In this document: positions 23,901 to 36,390 of the stretch, in pieces
Numbering within the stretch: the first letter of the stretch is position 1
Layout: each line of letters begins with the position of its first letter
Source of the DNA: Amblyornis subalaris
Taxonomy: Eukaryota; Chordata; Aves; Passeriformes; Ptilonorhynchidae
Direction: 5' to 3'
NCBI GenBank assembly: GCA_018881555.1
Contig: JACAXG010000107.1
Location: forward strand, 1,826,406-1,890,405
DNA length: 64,000 nucleotides
The notes under the pieces: model-generated
Told to the model about the DNA's origin: nothing
Database searches by the model: none
The model's input: only the letters and a program-made list of their open reading frames with translations
Program-made: the position numbers and the translations under genes

Positions 23901-26859
23901 TATAATAACACATTGTGTTTTAATTGGTAAAACAGAAGAAAAATTTTAAAACCCAACAAAATTCCCAGTTCTGGTACCAAGTCAATCAGGAATATTTAAT
24001 TTTGGCCACTGGTATTAACCCTGTGTCTTACCAGCCTGTCTCACCAGAAAGGAATATCTTCCATATCTTCCTGGTTTCANCAGGTAGTCTAGAAAGAAGC
24101 TGGATTTATGATTAGAACGTGGTCTGACACTAAAAATATGTGATGTATTTCCTGTACTTGTTATAAAATTAATTTCTGTGTGATAATAAGACACTAATTA
24201 TATTTCCACTTCAACAATAATTTGCAAAAATTCACTTTTTTTTGTTTCCCCCAGAAAGGATTTGACATTATAAAAATGTAGCAACCCAATTGATCTTATT
24301 AACCAAAAGACTGAAAAATATTTTTTAGCATGTGCTCAGGCTGTTCTGGCAAATGATCCATGCTTGGGCTGATACTGCATTGTTTTAGTTTTCATCTTAT
24401 TTTAGCTGCATCTTTGTGATCTTTCTTTGTGTCTACATAGAAGATCAATTTGAGTTCTCCTATCTTCAGTTGGAAAAAAGTTAGTTAGTTAAGAATGTCA
24501 AAGTCTAAAGCCAGTNCCTCCACCAGAGCTCATCCTCATGACTGGATCTCATTCAGACATTCTAACTCTGAAATAGTTTCTCCAATAGGTGGGATGAATC
24601 ATGCCAGAAATACTTGTGCTCTCCATGGACTGCAAAGGGAATCAAGAGGTTAGTTCAGCTGCAGTCTTCTCACTGAGATGATTTGAATCCCCTGGTCCAC
24701 CAGAGAAAAGAAGTGGGACATCAGCAGNACCATTTATCCTATCCTAAAATAGGCAGCACCAAATTTCTTCTGGAGCTGTGAACCTACTTCTNTTCATAAA
24801 CTATAAAATGAGCTTTGATGCCTTGCCTTTAGACAAGTGAGAGGATATAAACCCACNCACAATATATAAAGCAAGAAGTCTGTGACCCCAAAGTGGACTT
24901 TTTTGCATTTACAGCAATGAAAGCAATATAAACTCACTAATACAAGCTATTAAACCTTTCAGGACGAATATGTCCCTCCATCTTCTGTTAATATTAATGT
25001 TTTTCTACACCTAAAGATAAAATTTTGGACTATATATGCCAACCAGCACCCAGACAAGCCAGAGATCAATCAGTTCAAATCCCATCTTGTAATCACTGTT
25101 TGTGAATTTGCTGTTCTGAACACACAATTCTGTATTTCTTTAAAAGAACTGCATCAGAGATAGCAGAAAATAGAATATTACAGAAACCTAACCTNAAGCT
25201 TGTTCTAAGGTTACTCAAAGACACCCATTTCTTATCAACAAAATCGCTCAAAACCAAGATTATCACCAGATATAGCAACATTAACATCCGCATCTACGTC
25301 AACTCGTATCACAACCCAAATGTGAGAACACCCAAAAAAACTCAGCTCCAGAGCCAACTCCCTTTCAATGCCAGTGCACAGCTGACCACAAAAGTCACGA
25401 AAATTACATTCCTGACTCCTCTCTGGGGCTGCTCTTCAACTTAACCCCTTTTTTAGCAGGTACAGGGAAAAACACAGATATCTGAGCAAACAACAGAAAG
25501 ATGAAAACTCACATTGCCACCCTCTCTGCTCAGTGAGTTGCGTGAGAAAATAGGAAAAGTCACGCTTTTTTTTAGNGTGTCAAATGCCTACAGGTGGCCA
25601 TGTGGCCCCTTTAACCCTCCCTACAGCCCAGCTCAAGTGCACCGAGGGTTATGAGTGGGAGATGCACCCTGACACTGCCAAGGTGTGATTTTAAACATGC
25701 AAAGCAAGTGGCCTCTCAGAAATATCCTCAGGAAAAGTCTTGCTTGACTGACAGTGGAAGGACTTTAAGAAAGGCAGATTTCCTAAAATGCACCAATAAC
25801 AAAAAAAAAGTCAGTTAAATATAAAAGCCTGCCTACTCCAATAAAACATCTTCTCTTGTTAGTCCCTTGAACATTTCTGTTTGTAGGTACATTCATGCGC
25901 TCGTGAAAGGAATTCAAACCTTTCAGCATGCACAGAAAAAAGAGAAAAAATGCCATTCCTTTTGTTAAGTTTAGGAGATGAGCTACTGAAAAACAAATCA
26001 GATTTGTCACCATGCTAAGATGAAGCATCCAAAATTCTTGTGGAATAAGAACTTTAAGGTTTCAAAAGACAGTTGGTGTTTTAAAAAGGCAGTTTTAGAC
26101 CATTTTCACAAGCCAAATCATTATTAAAAATATTTTGCAAGATCTAGATGCATAAAAGTACTGAGACACTGACTGTGCAGCATTTCAGAGTGTAACCGCT
26201 AGGATGAGACAAAAACCTTTTGCTTATGTTTGTGAAGAGGTACCCCCACATTTTACAGATTCCCGACTTGGACACTTTAAAAGGAAAGTAAGAAAAAGCA
26301 CTGAAAAGAGAACAGGAAGGACAGCCCTCCTTTGCCTTCCCCAACAGAGCAGACTCTTGTCAGACCACTTGTCCAGGGNATGGGAGACCAGATTCACTGT
26401 TCCCCTCTGTGTATTTATACACACATCATGTAAGAAAGGACTTTATTTGGAAATGCATGGGCTAATTCCTAGTGGACTGAGTGATGGGGAGATGCTGATA
26501 TATCTTTCTTTAGAAACTGTCTGCAGAAAAAAAAAAAGCAAGCAAACAAACAAACAAAACCCCAACAAAATCCCATAAGATTCATTGGGCAACAACATAA
26601 GGACATGATTTAAGAGCCCAGTAACTACATAGGTTGCCTGTGATCAGAAAGCAGCCTGGATGCCAGTGCATATTCCATATGTAACAGTCATTAGACAATA
26701 TGCAGAAAACAGTCTCCAGCCCAGGANCTCAGATGTGGGACTCTTCCCATCCAACTGAGCTTTTAATCACTAAAGANGGATATTTTCCTTCAGGCTTTCT
26801 TCTCAAAAGAATGGCGAATCGTTTTTCAGACATGCTTTGGAGGAGAGTAAGAGCACCTT
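20966..26859. other. AT-rich unique DNA, no gene seen
   Basis: Long gene-free interval. Scattered Ns cluster mildly at 21564-22192 and 23518-23798. A short CAAA-type repeat (26538-26560) follows an A-run. Open frames are short and without motifs; the longest, 26204-26578, ends in the CAAA repeat. I could not assign any repeat family here. Confidence 0.5.
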
Positions 26860-27110
26860 AAACTCTCTAAAGAGATAAAGGAGATATTTAGATTAGATAT
26901 TAGGAAGAAATTCTTTATTGTGAGTGTGGTGAGGGCCTGGCACAGGTTTTCCAAAGAAGCTGTGGCTGCCCCATCCCTGGAAGCATACAAGGCCNGGTTG
27001 GATGGGGTTCTACTGGAAGGTGCCCCTGCCCATGGCACGGGAGTTTGAACTAGGTGATGTTTAAGGTCCCTTCCAACCCAAACCATTCTGGGATTCTGTG
27101 AATCTGTGAT
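26860..27110 (+). mobile_element. CR1 LINE 3' end with internal deletion
   Basis: Sense CR1: 'GATTAGATATTAGGAAGAAATT', 'GAAGCTGTGGCTGCCCC', 'CATCCCTGGAAG', 'GGTTGGATGGGGTTCTACTGG', 'GCCCATGGCACGGG', then 'CATTCTGGGATTCTGTGAATC'. Compared with the other copies, about 15 bases (the 'TGAGCAACCTGGTC' block) are missing between the GGATGGGG and TACTGGAAGG blocks. The minus-strand 99-codon frame is a shadow. Confidence 0.95.
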
Positions 27111-29959
27111 TAACACCTTTCTCATGGAAATGGAAGCTGAGATTGTGCCTCAGCAGGAACTGAACACACATTCAGAAATGCTCTAAGCACTGCACAACAG
27201 CGAAGGTGGGCTTTGTCTGCTTAGTTAATGAAAGGGAACATGTTCATCCAACTGGGATTGTAGGCCAGGCAGTGGGAAGTGAATAAACTCTATTTCCTAA
27301 ATCCTAGGTAATCCATGTTTACCCTTATTCATCTTTCACTACATCACCACTGGGGATGNTCCCCCCATTTTGTCAAGCAAGGGCTGACAGGATGGGACAA
27401 TGATNAGTCAATCATCTTCAGGTTTAGAAATGGTAGAATTCAAAGCAAAATCTTAGTGTTTCAGAATGTTTTAGTGAAGGCAACTGCCCAGATCCCATTT
27501 TGTGGCAGGACTTCATACAACACGTATAGAATTTTTATGTTGCATATATTTGTCAAACAGCTTAATGCAGTCCCAAAATGTCCTCAAGTGTTTAAGTAGA
27601 AGTGGAATAGAAGTACTATATAAATATAATAAAAAGGACTATACTTAGGGTGAGATCTGCAGGAGACAGTAACAGAAACTAGCTAAATTTTTTTAGAAGC
27701 CCATCCTGGTTCCCATTTATGTTAGTGCAGAGACTCTGAACACAAGTGGAAATAGAAATGGGCTGCTGGTGTGAAAACAGAGCAGCCTGAAGGCAATTTG
27801 TTTAAAGCTTCTGTGTGATTGTGAATTAACACTGTANAGGACTAAATGTAGACATAGTTTCAGGACAGATGCAGGGGAAGAAGTTTCCAGACATGTAAAA
27901 CAACAACCATTCTGGAAAATGAGCTTCTGGAAGTTTTCCCTGCTGTTGTGGGCTGAGTTAAACTGATATGCAGTAGGAGAGGACATCACATTTCTCCTGG
28001 AAAATGAGAAGCACATGGGAAATAAAATTGTCAGAGTTTTTTGCTTGGAATTGAAAATTGTTGAAGGTTGAAGTCTTTAATGTAGGGGGTTTATCAACAG
28101 AAGCAGAATCTGTGGTTTCTATCTGAGTAGCAGTGAGGTCTGCAAAAGGTACTTCCTGCTGATGAAATTATATAGCTAGAGATTTCGGTCCAGATTTTGT
28201 ACTCAGGAAAGTACTTCTGTACTCAGGAAGCCCTTGAAAACTTGTTTGCTGCTGTCGAGCTGTGGGAATTAATAGATTTAAAATTAACTGCTGACATATT
28301 TTTGAGGCAGTCCAAACTATAGCAGCAAAGATCCTCCTGCAAGTGGAATGGAGAAGTGTCCCCCAGTGCCACAGTGGGCAGGCGAATGGGCAGTGCTCCA
28401 AGCAGCAGAGCTGACCAAGATGCATTTTGCCTAGGCTGGAAGGCTACTTACATTCCAAGATGGCACAGCACTCTTCACATCACCATATCCTTGCCCCTCA
28501 AGAGGACAGGTCACAGACAGCAAGCCATTGCGACCACAATTTTCCAACATCTCTCTTGATTTTCAGTGTCCACACCAGTGAGGTGTCTCAAAAGCACCCA
28601 ATCACCAGATTCCCGGGGCTAAAACAAAGATCACTCCCTTTTGCAATGGCTTAGCAGCAACATCAAGTAATGAAGGAACCCCAAATCATACATTCTGCAA
28701 AGAAACATCCAGATCTCTACTTTTAGGGTTTTCATCACGAGGGTGATGAATGTTAAGTTGCTGTTACCTAATGGCCAAAACCCTACAGGTAATTCAAACT
28801 TTGCAACTTACATTTAGGCAGCAATTGCCTCTTTTTCACTGATGTAGAAAGAAGGGGAAGATTTGAATACAACAGAAGGGAATGTAAATGGAACTAAACC
28901 AGAAGTGCTAAAATGCTAAAATGACCTTGAAGAAGTTGTAGGAACAAAAGCAGTAAAAGCATTTAACACCATCAGAATGATGCAACAGCACAAACATCAG
29001 TTGCNATCCTGCAGTCTGATGGGGACAGCCATTTCCAGTGCCCATCACCTCTGCGGAGTGTGGTACAAATGTTTCACCTCCCCATATGCATCTAAGTGGG
29101 GGCTCAGGGCAAGGAATCAATATGAGAGGCTGGGAAAGAGAAGATCTGACAGGGGAAAAAAGATCCACAGAAAGCGTGACTCCTGNGAATCAAAAAGCGG
29201 CTCCCCCTCCTTCATGGGTGGCATAAAGCAGCATGAGAAACATGAAGGAAACACTTTTGAAAATGTAATCCTAATGCTGGGTGGAATTTTTCAGTTCCTA
29301 AAATAGCCTGAGCTGTTACAAGTGCAGGTAGGAGTTTCTGCTTCCAGNAAATTGCTTTGCCTTTCTGAATAGCACAAATGTTTCTCCAACAAGTAGGTCT
29401 ATGAAGAAGTAGAGTCCTCCTTTAGGGCATGCTTCTGTCCTGAGGAAATCAATGAGAGCGTTGCTATTAACTGTTTTGGGAGCAGGATATGGCCCATAAT
29501 CTGATTAACAGATGCTTTGAGTCTGTGTAGACTGAGTTTTCAAAGACATACACAGATAAAAGACTTTTACTTTCATGTCACACTTATCTTTCTTTGTTGT
29601 AGCGTAAAAGTCTGTAAAATGTTACCTTACTCTTAGCTCATAATACAGCTGTTTTACTCATGCTCAAAATATTTCATCCTGCCAGGGCCATCATGGTGGA
29701 TAATCTAATTATATAGTTAATTCCACACATGCATTGTGGCCTTCAGGGAAATGACAATTTGGGACTAGATGTTTCACTTCAAGCATGGCTAAGTGCTGAC
29801 AGAGAAGTGGAGCAGCAACATCTCTCCTGAGTAGCAACAATATCAGCCTGGCACTTTTGCTGTTCTATTGAAATTTAGGCAATCTGCTGAGAAGGNGAGG
29901 CTGTGGTTTATCTCTTTGGGCTGAAGAGAGTGAAATCCTTGGTGGGGAGGTGGACAACC
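27111..29959. other. unique DNA, no gene seen
   Basis: No gene or clear repeat recognised. Open frames at 28356-28654 (plus) and 28908-29306 (both strands) overlap and lack motifs. The last 80 bases before the LTR-like segment contain three Ns, perhaps ambiguity at the repeat boundary. Confidence 0.5.
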
Positions 29960-30530
29960 AGTCCTTNTTGGGTTTGNNTGGCCAGGTTTTGATAGCGGGG
30001 AGGGGGGGCTACAAGGGTGGCTTCCGTGAGAAGCTGCTGGAAGCTTTCACCATGTCTGGCAGAGATGATTCCACTGGCTTCAAGATGGAGCTAAAGCTGG
30101 CCAAGGATGAGCCAGTCAGAAATGGTGGCAACACTGCTGTAATAACATATTTAAAAAGGAATAAAAAAGTTATTGCACAGATGGAATTGGGGCAGGAGAA
30201 GAACAGGGTGTGAGAATATGTGNGAGGAACAGCTCTGCAGACACCAAAGTCAGTGGAGAAGGAGGAGCAGGAGGCGCTCCAGCCACTGGAGCTGAGGTTC
30301 CCCTGCAGCCCCTGGTGCAGCCCATGGTGAAGCAGCTGAGCCCTGCAGCACATGGAGGAACATGGGGATGCAGAGATCCACCTGCAGCCCATGGAGGAGC
30401 CCCACACCGGAGCAAGTGGATACCCAAAGANGGGTTGTGAACCCGTGGGAACCTGTGCTGGAGCAGGCTCCTGGCAGGGACCTGTGGATCTGTGGAGAGA
30501 GGAGCCCATGCCGAAGCAGATTTCCTCAAC
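29960..30530 (+). mobile_element. avian endogenous-retrovirus LTR-like fragment
   Basis: The segment matches, from memory, an abundant neoavian LTR family. Landmarks are 'GGCCAGGTTTTGATAGCGGG', 'GGCTTCCGTGAGAAGCTGCT', a GAGCCAGTCAG motif in the place of a CCAAT box (about 30108-30119) and CATATTTAAAA as TATA-like element (30146-30156). It ends with a G/C-rich, imperfectly repeated 'GCAGCCCATGG' and 'GGAGCA' section. No gag, pol or env homology was recognised, so it is best read as a solo or truncated LTR. The terminal TG/CA dinucleotides and target duplication are not clear. An 87-codon frame at 29950-30213 is a shadow. The family name should be taken from a repeat library. Confidence 0.6.
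30104..30160 (+). promoter_or_regulatory. probable LTR promoter core (CCAAT-like and TATA-like)
   Basis: GCCAGTCAG (one change from a CCAAT box) lies about 30 bases upstream of an ATATTTAAAA TATA-type box, so the two are in promoter order but more closely spaced than usual. In younger relatives these appear to be the RNA polymerase II promoter of the LTR. The CCAAT change suggests weakened activity. Function is inferred. Confidence 0.4.
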
Positions 30531-31280
30531 TACTGCTCTTTAAAAGCTCTTCCTCCTTCTGTGAAAGACGCTGAAGCCATGGTGCGGAGAGAGGAAAAAA
30601 CTCCTATGCCCCTTGTGTCTAGGTATAGCCTTGTCTTCCCAGTTGCCAACCAAGCATGTCAAAGGGCCCAGTTTACCCAGCAGCGCATTAGAAAGACCTT
30701 TACAAAGCTTAAAAACGTCAGCCTGGTTTCTTTAGATCTGAACTATTTCTCTCTATTGGATAAAATTGATTTTGCTCAGAAACCACGCTCCTTACCTGTC
30801 TAAGCCCGACAGGTCTCAGACCCTGGGTCTCTCCTAGCAGCTGCTGTGAGTTTTTCTTCTCTCTCCTGACACTCATGGTCTCGTTCACAGTCCATCAGTT
30901 TTGGATCTCAGTCACAGAGCCTTACACTACACCTTACAGAAATATGTGGGAAATAAAAAAATCAGGTAACTTAGTGTGTGCCAGAAATAAAAGTGAACTT
31001 TCAACCTAGAGGTTGACAAATTCCACTTGCCCTGAATTTACTCCTTTATGGCACTGTGATGTTGNAATAAGGATTTCTTCTCTTCATTGGAAAGGTGGGT
31101 TCAGATTGCTCCAAGGTGAAGGTGAAACATGTCTTTTTTAAGTGGCCAACATGACCTTAAGTAGTTTTGTTGACAGCTGGCACCCACCCTAACCCCTGCA
31201 AAACCCTTCTGCAGATATTTTTCCCTTTCTGCCTCCCAAAAAATCCACATACACTTCAAAGAGCAGCAGGGCCCACTACC
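30531..31280. other. unique DNA between LTR and CR1
   Basis: No gene recognised. A 103-codon frame beginning in the LTR-like segment (30492-30803) has no domain signature. Minus-strand frame 31101-31349 overlaps the CR1 copy. Confidence 0.5.
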
Positions 31281-31551
31281 TACAAGAGGAATACAAGAGG
31301 AAAAAGCCTCAAGTTGCACCAGCAGAGGTTTAGATTTTATATTNGGCAAAATTCACTGAAATGGTAGTCAGGCATTGGAACAGGCTGCTCAGGACAGTGG
31401 TGGAGTCACCATCCCTGGAAGTGTTTAAGAAGAATATACAGATCTTGTGCTTAGAGACATGGTTCAGTGGTGGATTTGGNAGTGCTGGGTTAATGGTTGG
31501 ACTTGATGTTCTTAGAGGGCTTTTCCAACCTTAATGATTCNATGATTCTAC
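31281..31551 (+). mobile_element. CR1 LINE 3' end, different subfamily, with ORF2 C-terminal remnant
   Basis: Sense CR1 of another subfamily than most copies here. The blocks are 'GCCTCAAGTTGCACCAGCAG', 'AGGTTTAGATTTTATATT', 'GTCAGGCATTGGAACAGGCTG', 'GTGGAGTCACCATCCCTGG', 'GGTTGGACTTGATGTTCTTA', then 'TTCCAACCTTAATGATTC'. The plus-strand frame through its start reads SLKLHQQRFRFYI, matching the conserved end of the CR1 ORF2 reverse-transcriptase protein. It is 5' truncated and decayed. Confidence 0.93.
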
Positions 31552-32160
31552 AAAATGCCATAGAAAGGGTTGTTACTGCTCCAAGGGCTGTTACAAATTA
31601 GAGGTGGTGCTCCACCATGTGAACACCTGATCTTGCCCATGAGTAGTTGCANAGGACACTGAGGCTNCACAAACATTAGNCATGTGTTTCTGGTGNTTGG
31701 ATTGAAGTCCANTGAGGTTGTTCCCNTGCAANCTCCTGTCCAGCTTCAAAATCAACNTGGGGAATCTTGCTGTTTCCTGATAGATCATCTCATTTATCTC
31801 TGGTTCTACTACAAGAATGGGCAAAACAACCCTTATATCTGCCTTGCCTGATCACAAGGGCTTGGGTTTTTTTAAAACACTCAGTGTTGAGCTAAGTTTG
31901 TTCCCAGTGATGGCAGACAGTGTTCAATTTCCTACAGCAGTGTGGAGAATGGTGTGCATTTCCATGNAGTCATTCAGGCAGAGATAATTAAAGGAATTTG
32001 TATTCCCGAATCCCAGACTCTCACCCTAAAATNTCCCTCACACTAGGGGTCACTCAGCTTCACCTCACTTATTTTGGTTTAAGTTGTCCAGGCACNTAAG
32101 ATGCACNTGCACAGANCTTCTTTTCTCCTGGCAAGGCAGGNNAGAACCACCCTGGCTTGT
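31552..32160. other. N-dense segment, possibly an unrecognised repeat
   Basis: About 14 isolated Ns lie in 31640-32150, far above the window average, with eight between 31650 and 31760. A minus-strand frame (31591-31824) is open but contains nine ambiguous residues and no recognisable motif. The cluster suggests a collapsed multi-copy sequence or a divergent haplotype. I could not assign a repeat family. Confidence 0.4.
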
Positions 32161-33923
32161 GTCTAGGCAGATTCACAGTCTACGAGGAGCTGCTCCCCTG
32201 CCCGGGTCTCGTGGAGAGCCCAGACTGTCAGGCATCATCACAGCATTCCTGACATGAATCAACAGGCTCCAAAGCCCTGGAAGAAGCACTGCTGACTACT
32301 GCTTTGTGACTGGCAGAGTCACCTTGGCATTTATACCACAACCTTTAGGCTACATCTCTTGTCTAAGCACTGGAAAACTTAAGTGTTCATTTCCTAATTT
32401 AGCTTGTTGCTACTTCCATCTCCTAGAAAATTTGTCTGTAGTATCCAGGCCGGAAGACATTTGGCACAGGGATGCTCTGCCCTTCCTCCTGATGTTGGGC
32501 AACACCTGCAATAGCAAGGTCAAGCTGAAAGGAAAGTCAAGATCTTAGAGCAGGGCTCATGACATTCACTTGNGAAGAGCAGGCTGGATCTTGTTCCAAA
32601 GTCTCTTTCCTATGTCTCCTATGACATTTTGCAGTGATGATCATCTGCTTGAGGACAGAAACATTCCAGCATGCACAAAGCAGCTATTAGGAGTTCCAAT
32701 TATTTCTGAGTGCTGCAATTATGATGCTGGAAAATTAGGTTCTGCCTGGTTTATTCTTTATTTCAGTTTCTCTCTCCAACACTTTATTTTTTTCCCTCTC
32801 CGTCTCCCTGCACAGTCTAACCACACTGCTTCCAGAGGACAGGAGGTTACTTTCTCACAAAAAGTGATACACACAATNATTTGAATGGCTTCAGGAAGGG
32901 AGGGGACACTTTTCCTTGTATAAGATGGTACATATGTCCAGCTTGGATATATTCAATGTAGACTTCCGCATCTAGGCCAGTTTCTTCAAACTCCATTAAT
33001 GTAGAGTTAACTGGTTTATTTTTGCAGCTACTTTTGGGTGTGTAAAATTATGCCCAAATACTTCCTTTATTTCCTCAACTTGACAANAAAGGCAGCTGAA
33101 GGAGACCAGCTCATCTGCGGATGTGAACACTACTGATATTTAAAGGCTGGTGCATCTCACCCTTCACATTTTGCAGGACCTTATTTTACAGAACTATTTG
33201 GGATGACCCAAGACAATCAATCCAGGTACCTCTGAACTGAGGAAAAATTGGATTCAAGAAGAGATCANACTTTGTACTCTGGTGTAATTTCTAATCTTGA
33301 AATGTATTTTCTCATTTTCTCCTAGGAAGTCTAGTCAAGATAGCTCTCTCTCTGTTTCTGCTGGTGAGAGACGAAGTCATGATTATGATTGATGATCCAA
33401 AGAAGTGGAATTGCATCTGCTGAACTCCTGCTCAGAGGAGGACAAAGCTCATAACAGGCTGAACACCTCTTCAGGAATGCTGACACATGCTACACTAATT
33501 CACAAGAATGTGAAAGCAATCTCCAGAACATGACAATTCAGTGACTGGCTGCAGTTAGCAAGTGATTGGGAACATGATCTAAAACTCGAAACTCCCATTT
33601 ATATCGGGTTAACTGTTGACAAAACACTTTTCAGACTCTATCAAATGCAGGCATGTTGCACAGGCGTTTAGGCATAAATTTCTTGGCTTTAGCCCTTGGA
33701 GAACNTTGTAGTTAAATAGTTAAAGAAAGCTGGTTAGAGAAACTAATAGCATTAATTATTTTTGGCCATGCGTGTCTGTATGTGTGTGTAGAGAAAAGAT
33801 ATATATGGTTTTTAATCTGATAGTCTCATGTCAATTTAGATACATTTGCTACATTTTGGAGTTTCTTGTGACTTTGTCCTTCACCCAGGATCACTCTGCT
33901 AACAACACTGGACGTGATGGCTT
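32161..33923. other. unique DNA, no gene seen
   Basis: No gene or repeat recognised. Frames at 32306-32548 and 32570-32884 lack motifs and splice context. Confidence 0.5.
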
Positions 33924-34175
33924 CATAGAAACAGAGAATTATAGAATTGTTTGGGTTGGGAAAACCTCTAAANTCATCAATCCAATCATTAACNCAGNNN
34001 TGNNNAGTTCACCACTAAACNATATCCCTATAAGCNCCACATCCTGATGCTTTTTGAACACTGCCAGGGANGGGGANTCCAACACTTCCTTGGTCAGNCT
34101 GTTGCAGTGCTTGACNCTTTCAGTGAAGAAATTGTTCCTAATATCCAATCTGAACTTCCCCCAGCTGTAAAAGGT
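33924..34175 (-). mobile_element. CR1 LINE 3' end, antisense, many ambiguous bases
   Basis: Plus-strand text starts with a diverged tail, 'GAGAATTATAGAATTGTTTGG'. It continues through 'CACATCCTGATGCTTTTTGAA', 'CCAACACTTCCTTGG' and 'CAGTGAAGAAATTGTTCCTA' and ends at 'ATCCAATCTGAACTTCCCCC', the reverse complement of the CR1 ORF2 C-terminus. About a dozen Ns lie within 150 bases, including NNN runs. Confidence 0.92.
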
Positions 34176-36062
34176 TCTTTGGAAAAGTTAACAGTGCTTT
34201 GGTAAGACACCTCACGGTATTTGTGATCTGAGAAGCAGAGATGGAACTGCTGGCAGAGGAAGGGGAAGGTCAAGTGCCTCTCAGCATCCCCCANGAAGGC
34301 TTTGCTCCAGCTTGTGAATGTTTCTGGCACATCCCTGCTGAGGCTGGCCCCGAGCAGAAGGTGAGACCATGGGATCCTGCAGCCAAACCACTTCTTCATC
34401 TTCTGCTTCACCAGCATTTAGACAAGTCAGTGCTTGACAAGGCTGCATTCTCAGCGGTGCTCTGGGATGAATTTTTCAGGCTCACAGCTGGGGCTGTGTT
34501 TATAAGACTGCTCCCTACCTGCAGTTCACCCAACATTTAAAAAAGTTGGTCGCTGCCTTATTTTACTCCCATGCAAAAAAAAAAAAAGGTGAAGAATCCA
34601 TTCCTCCAGGGTTAAATAAGGAGGGAAAGATCTAATTTTGAAAGGGAAAACGCTGCAGAGCAGTAATTTCTAACAAGAAAACAGGAGTTCATTTACTATC
34701 ATATCTTTCACAGAAATCCACCAGGAGTTGTGTTCGGGGGTTTTTTTGATGATAATATCGCCAGCTAAAGAAAATAAGTAAATATGAAGAATCCAGGAAA
34801 TAAAGNGAATTCTGGATCTTAAAGCTTCTTGCACATGTACATTTGCACACAGAAAAGCTGGCGAAATTATTTTGGCACAGGCCCCAAAACAGTCAGTTCA
34901 ATCAAATGGAGAAGGACAGTGATGTCATATTAAATATCTCTTTTCATTTTTTTTTGACCCATAGGTTCTCTCTCCATACCATCNCTGGGTTTTCTTTCTC
35001 CACCTTCTTCCTTCTTTCATTTTCCCATGTTTTGGCAGAATAGCCCGAGGGCTGTTCTAACCAGTGCCAGGTTGTTATTCCTATTTGCACAGGAGAGGAG
35101 CTAATCCTGTAGAGCTCCTTGATACAAAATTAAAATGAAAGCTTTGTGCTAATCATTTCCTTCACGAGGACACCTTAGCTCCACATGGGATATTTGCATT
35201 TTTCCATTCAAGGATGCAAAGTAGNTTTGAAGTTTGGACCTTTAAGAGCNGTTGAACATCTGATCTGATAGACAGAAGAGCTGTAGCCCAAACTCTCCCT
35301 CCAAATTTGACTCGAATTTAGCTGTTAGCAATTTACAGTTAATTCCCTGACTTGAATTGGCTGCCTTCTCTGATTAAACAAAATAAATCTCTCTGAAGTT
35401 AGAACATTTTATACTGAGGTAAATGGTAAATATGCCCTTCAACACTGATTTTGATGACAATAAAAACAAAGTCAAAAGTTTCAAATAAAACTTACTGAAA
35501 AGTCATTTTCAACATGAGTATTTCCTCAAAAAACANGGGTGCAAGGCACAATCTAAAATGAGTAATTCACTTAGCAACTTTTCTTTCACTACAGACTCTT
35601 GTTCCAAATAGCAGCATTTATTGACATTTAGTTATGCAGGAAACNGCTAGTTTTGAATAGAGATGTTTANTGTGGGTGCTGCTTACTGACATTGGCACAT
35701 ACTGCTTGGGTTAAGACCTTGGAGGTGAAATAGACACAAAAAGTGGGATNAGAAGAAGAGGTCAAACCCTGATCTTTGCAAAACACTGCACTGGCAGATT
35801 GTCTGTAGTAACAATGGCACAAAACCTGTCAGTCAGATATAACTTTGGGTGACTCTTGCCTCAAAGCAGACTTTCCTGAGCAAATGTCGGAAAAATTCCT
35901 GGGGTATGAATGCCAAAGCAGTGGGGTTTGCTCCTTGAAGGATGTGGTTCAAATTTGACCTCATTTTTCAGGTGAGGCTGACCATTATCACAGTCAGTGG
36001 CAAAACAAGACAGTCCTATATGCAATGATTTGAATGCTTACAGGATAATTCAACTGGCAATT
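34176..36062. other. unique DNA, no gene seen
   Basis: No gene recognised. Short A- and T-runs and isolated Ns occur. Overlapping frames on both strands at 34094-34540 partly derive from the neighbouring CR1 and have no motif. Confidence 0.5.
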
Positions 36063-36125
36063 GTCTAGTCCAACACCCTGGTCCAAGCAGGGCCAGCTGT
36101 GACCCTCCTTTATCCTTGCATNATT
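36063..36125 (-). mobile_element. possible short CR1 fragment, antisense
   Basis: 'GTCTAGTCCAACACCCTGG' followed by 'CAAGCAGGGCCAGCTG' resembles the reverse complement of a CR1 3' region of the type with a 'GCTCAAGCAGGGTCAGCT' block. Flanking similarity fades quickly on both sides. Confidence 0.5.
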
Positions 36126-36390
36126 TCCAAGTTCTGAAAGTAGAGAAATCACCACATCTTTTCACCCTAAACTTTCCTAGTTTTTTTGTCCCGGTCTTCA
36201 GGTTCATGCCAAATCGTGAACTGCACAGGAAAAATATTTGCTTAAGCAAATGACATAACAACTTNATGCCAAAACTTGACACGTGTTGAGCAATTCCTTG
36301 CAAATTCTGCTGACGCTAATTGGTTATGAAGATCCTTTACAAATCCTTTGCCCACTCTTATTTCAGGTCCTTCTTCTCTGTGATTCTTAA
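36126..36390. other. spacer, nothing recognised
   Basis: Short unique stretch between two antisense CR1-like fragments. Part of it may be decayed CR1, but I cannot align it by eye. Confidence 0.4.
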
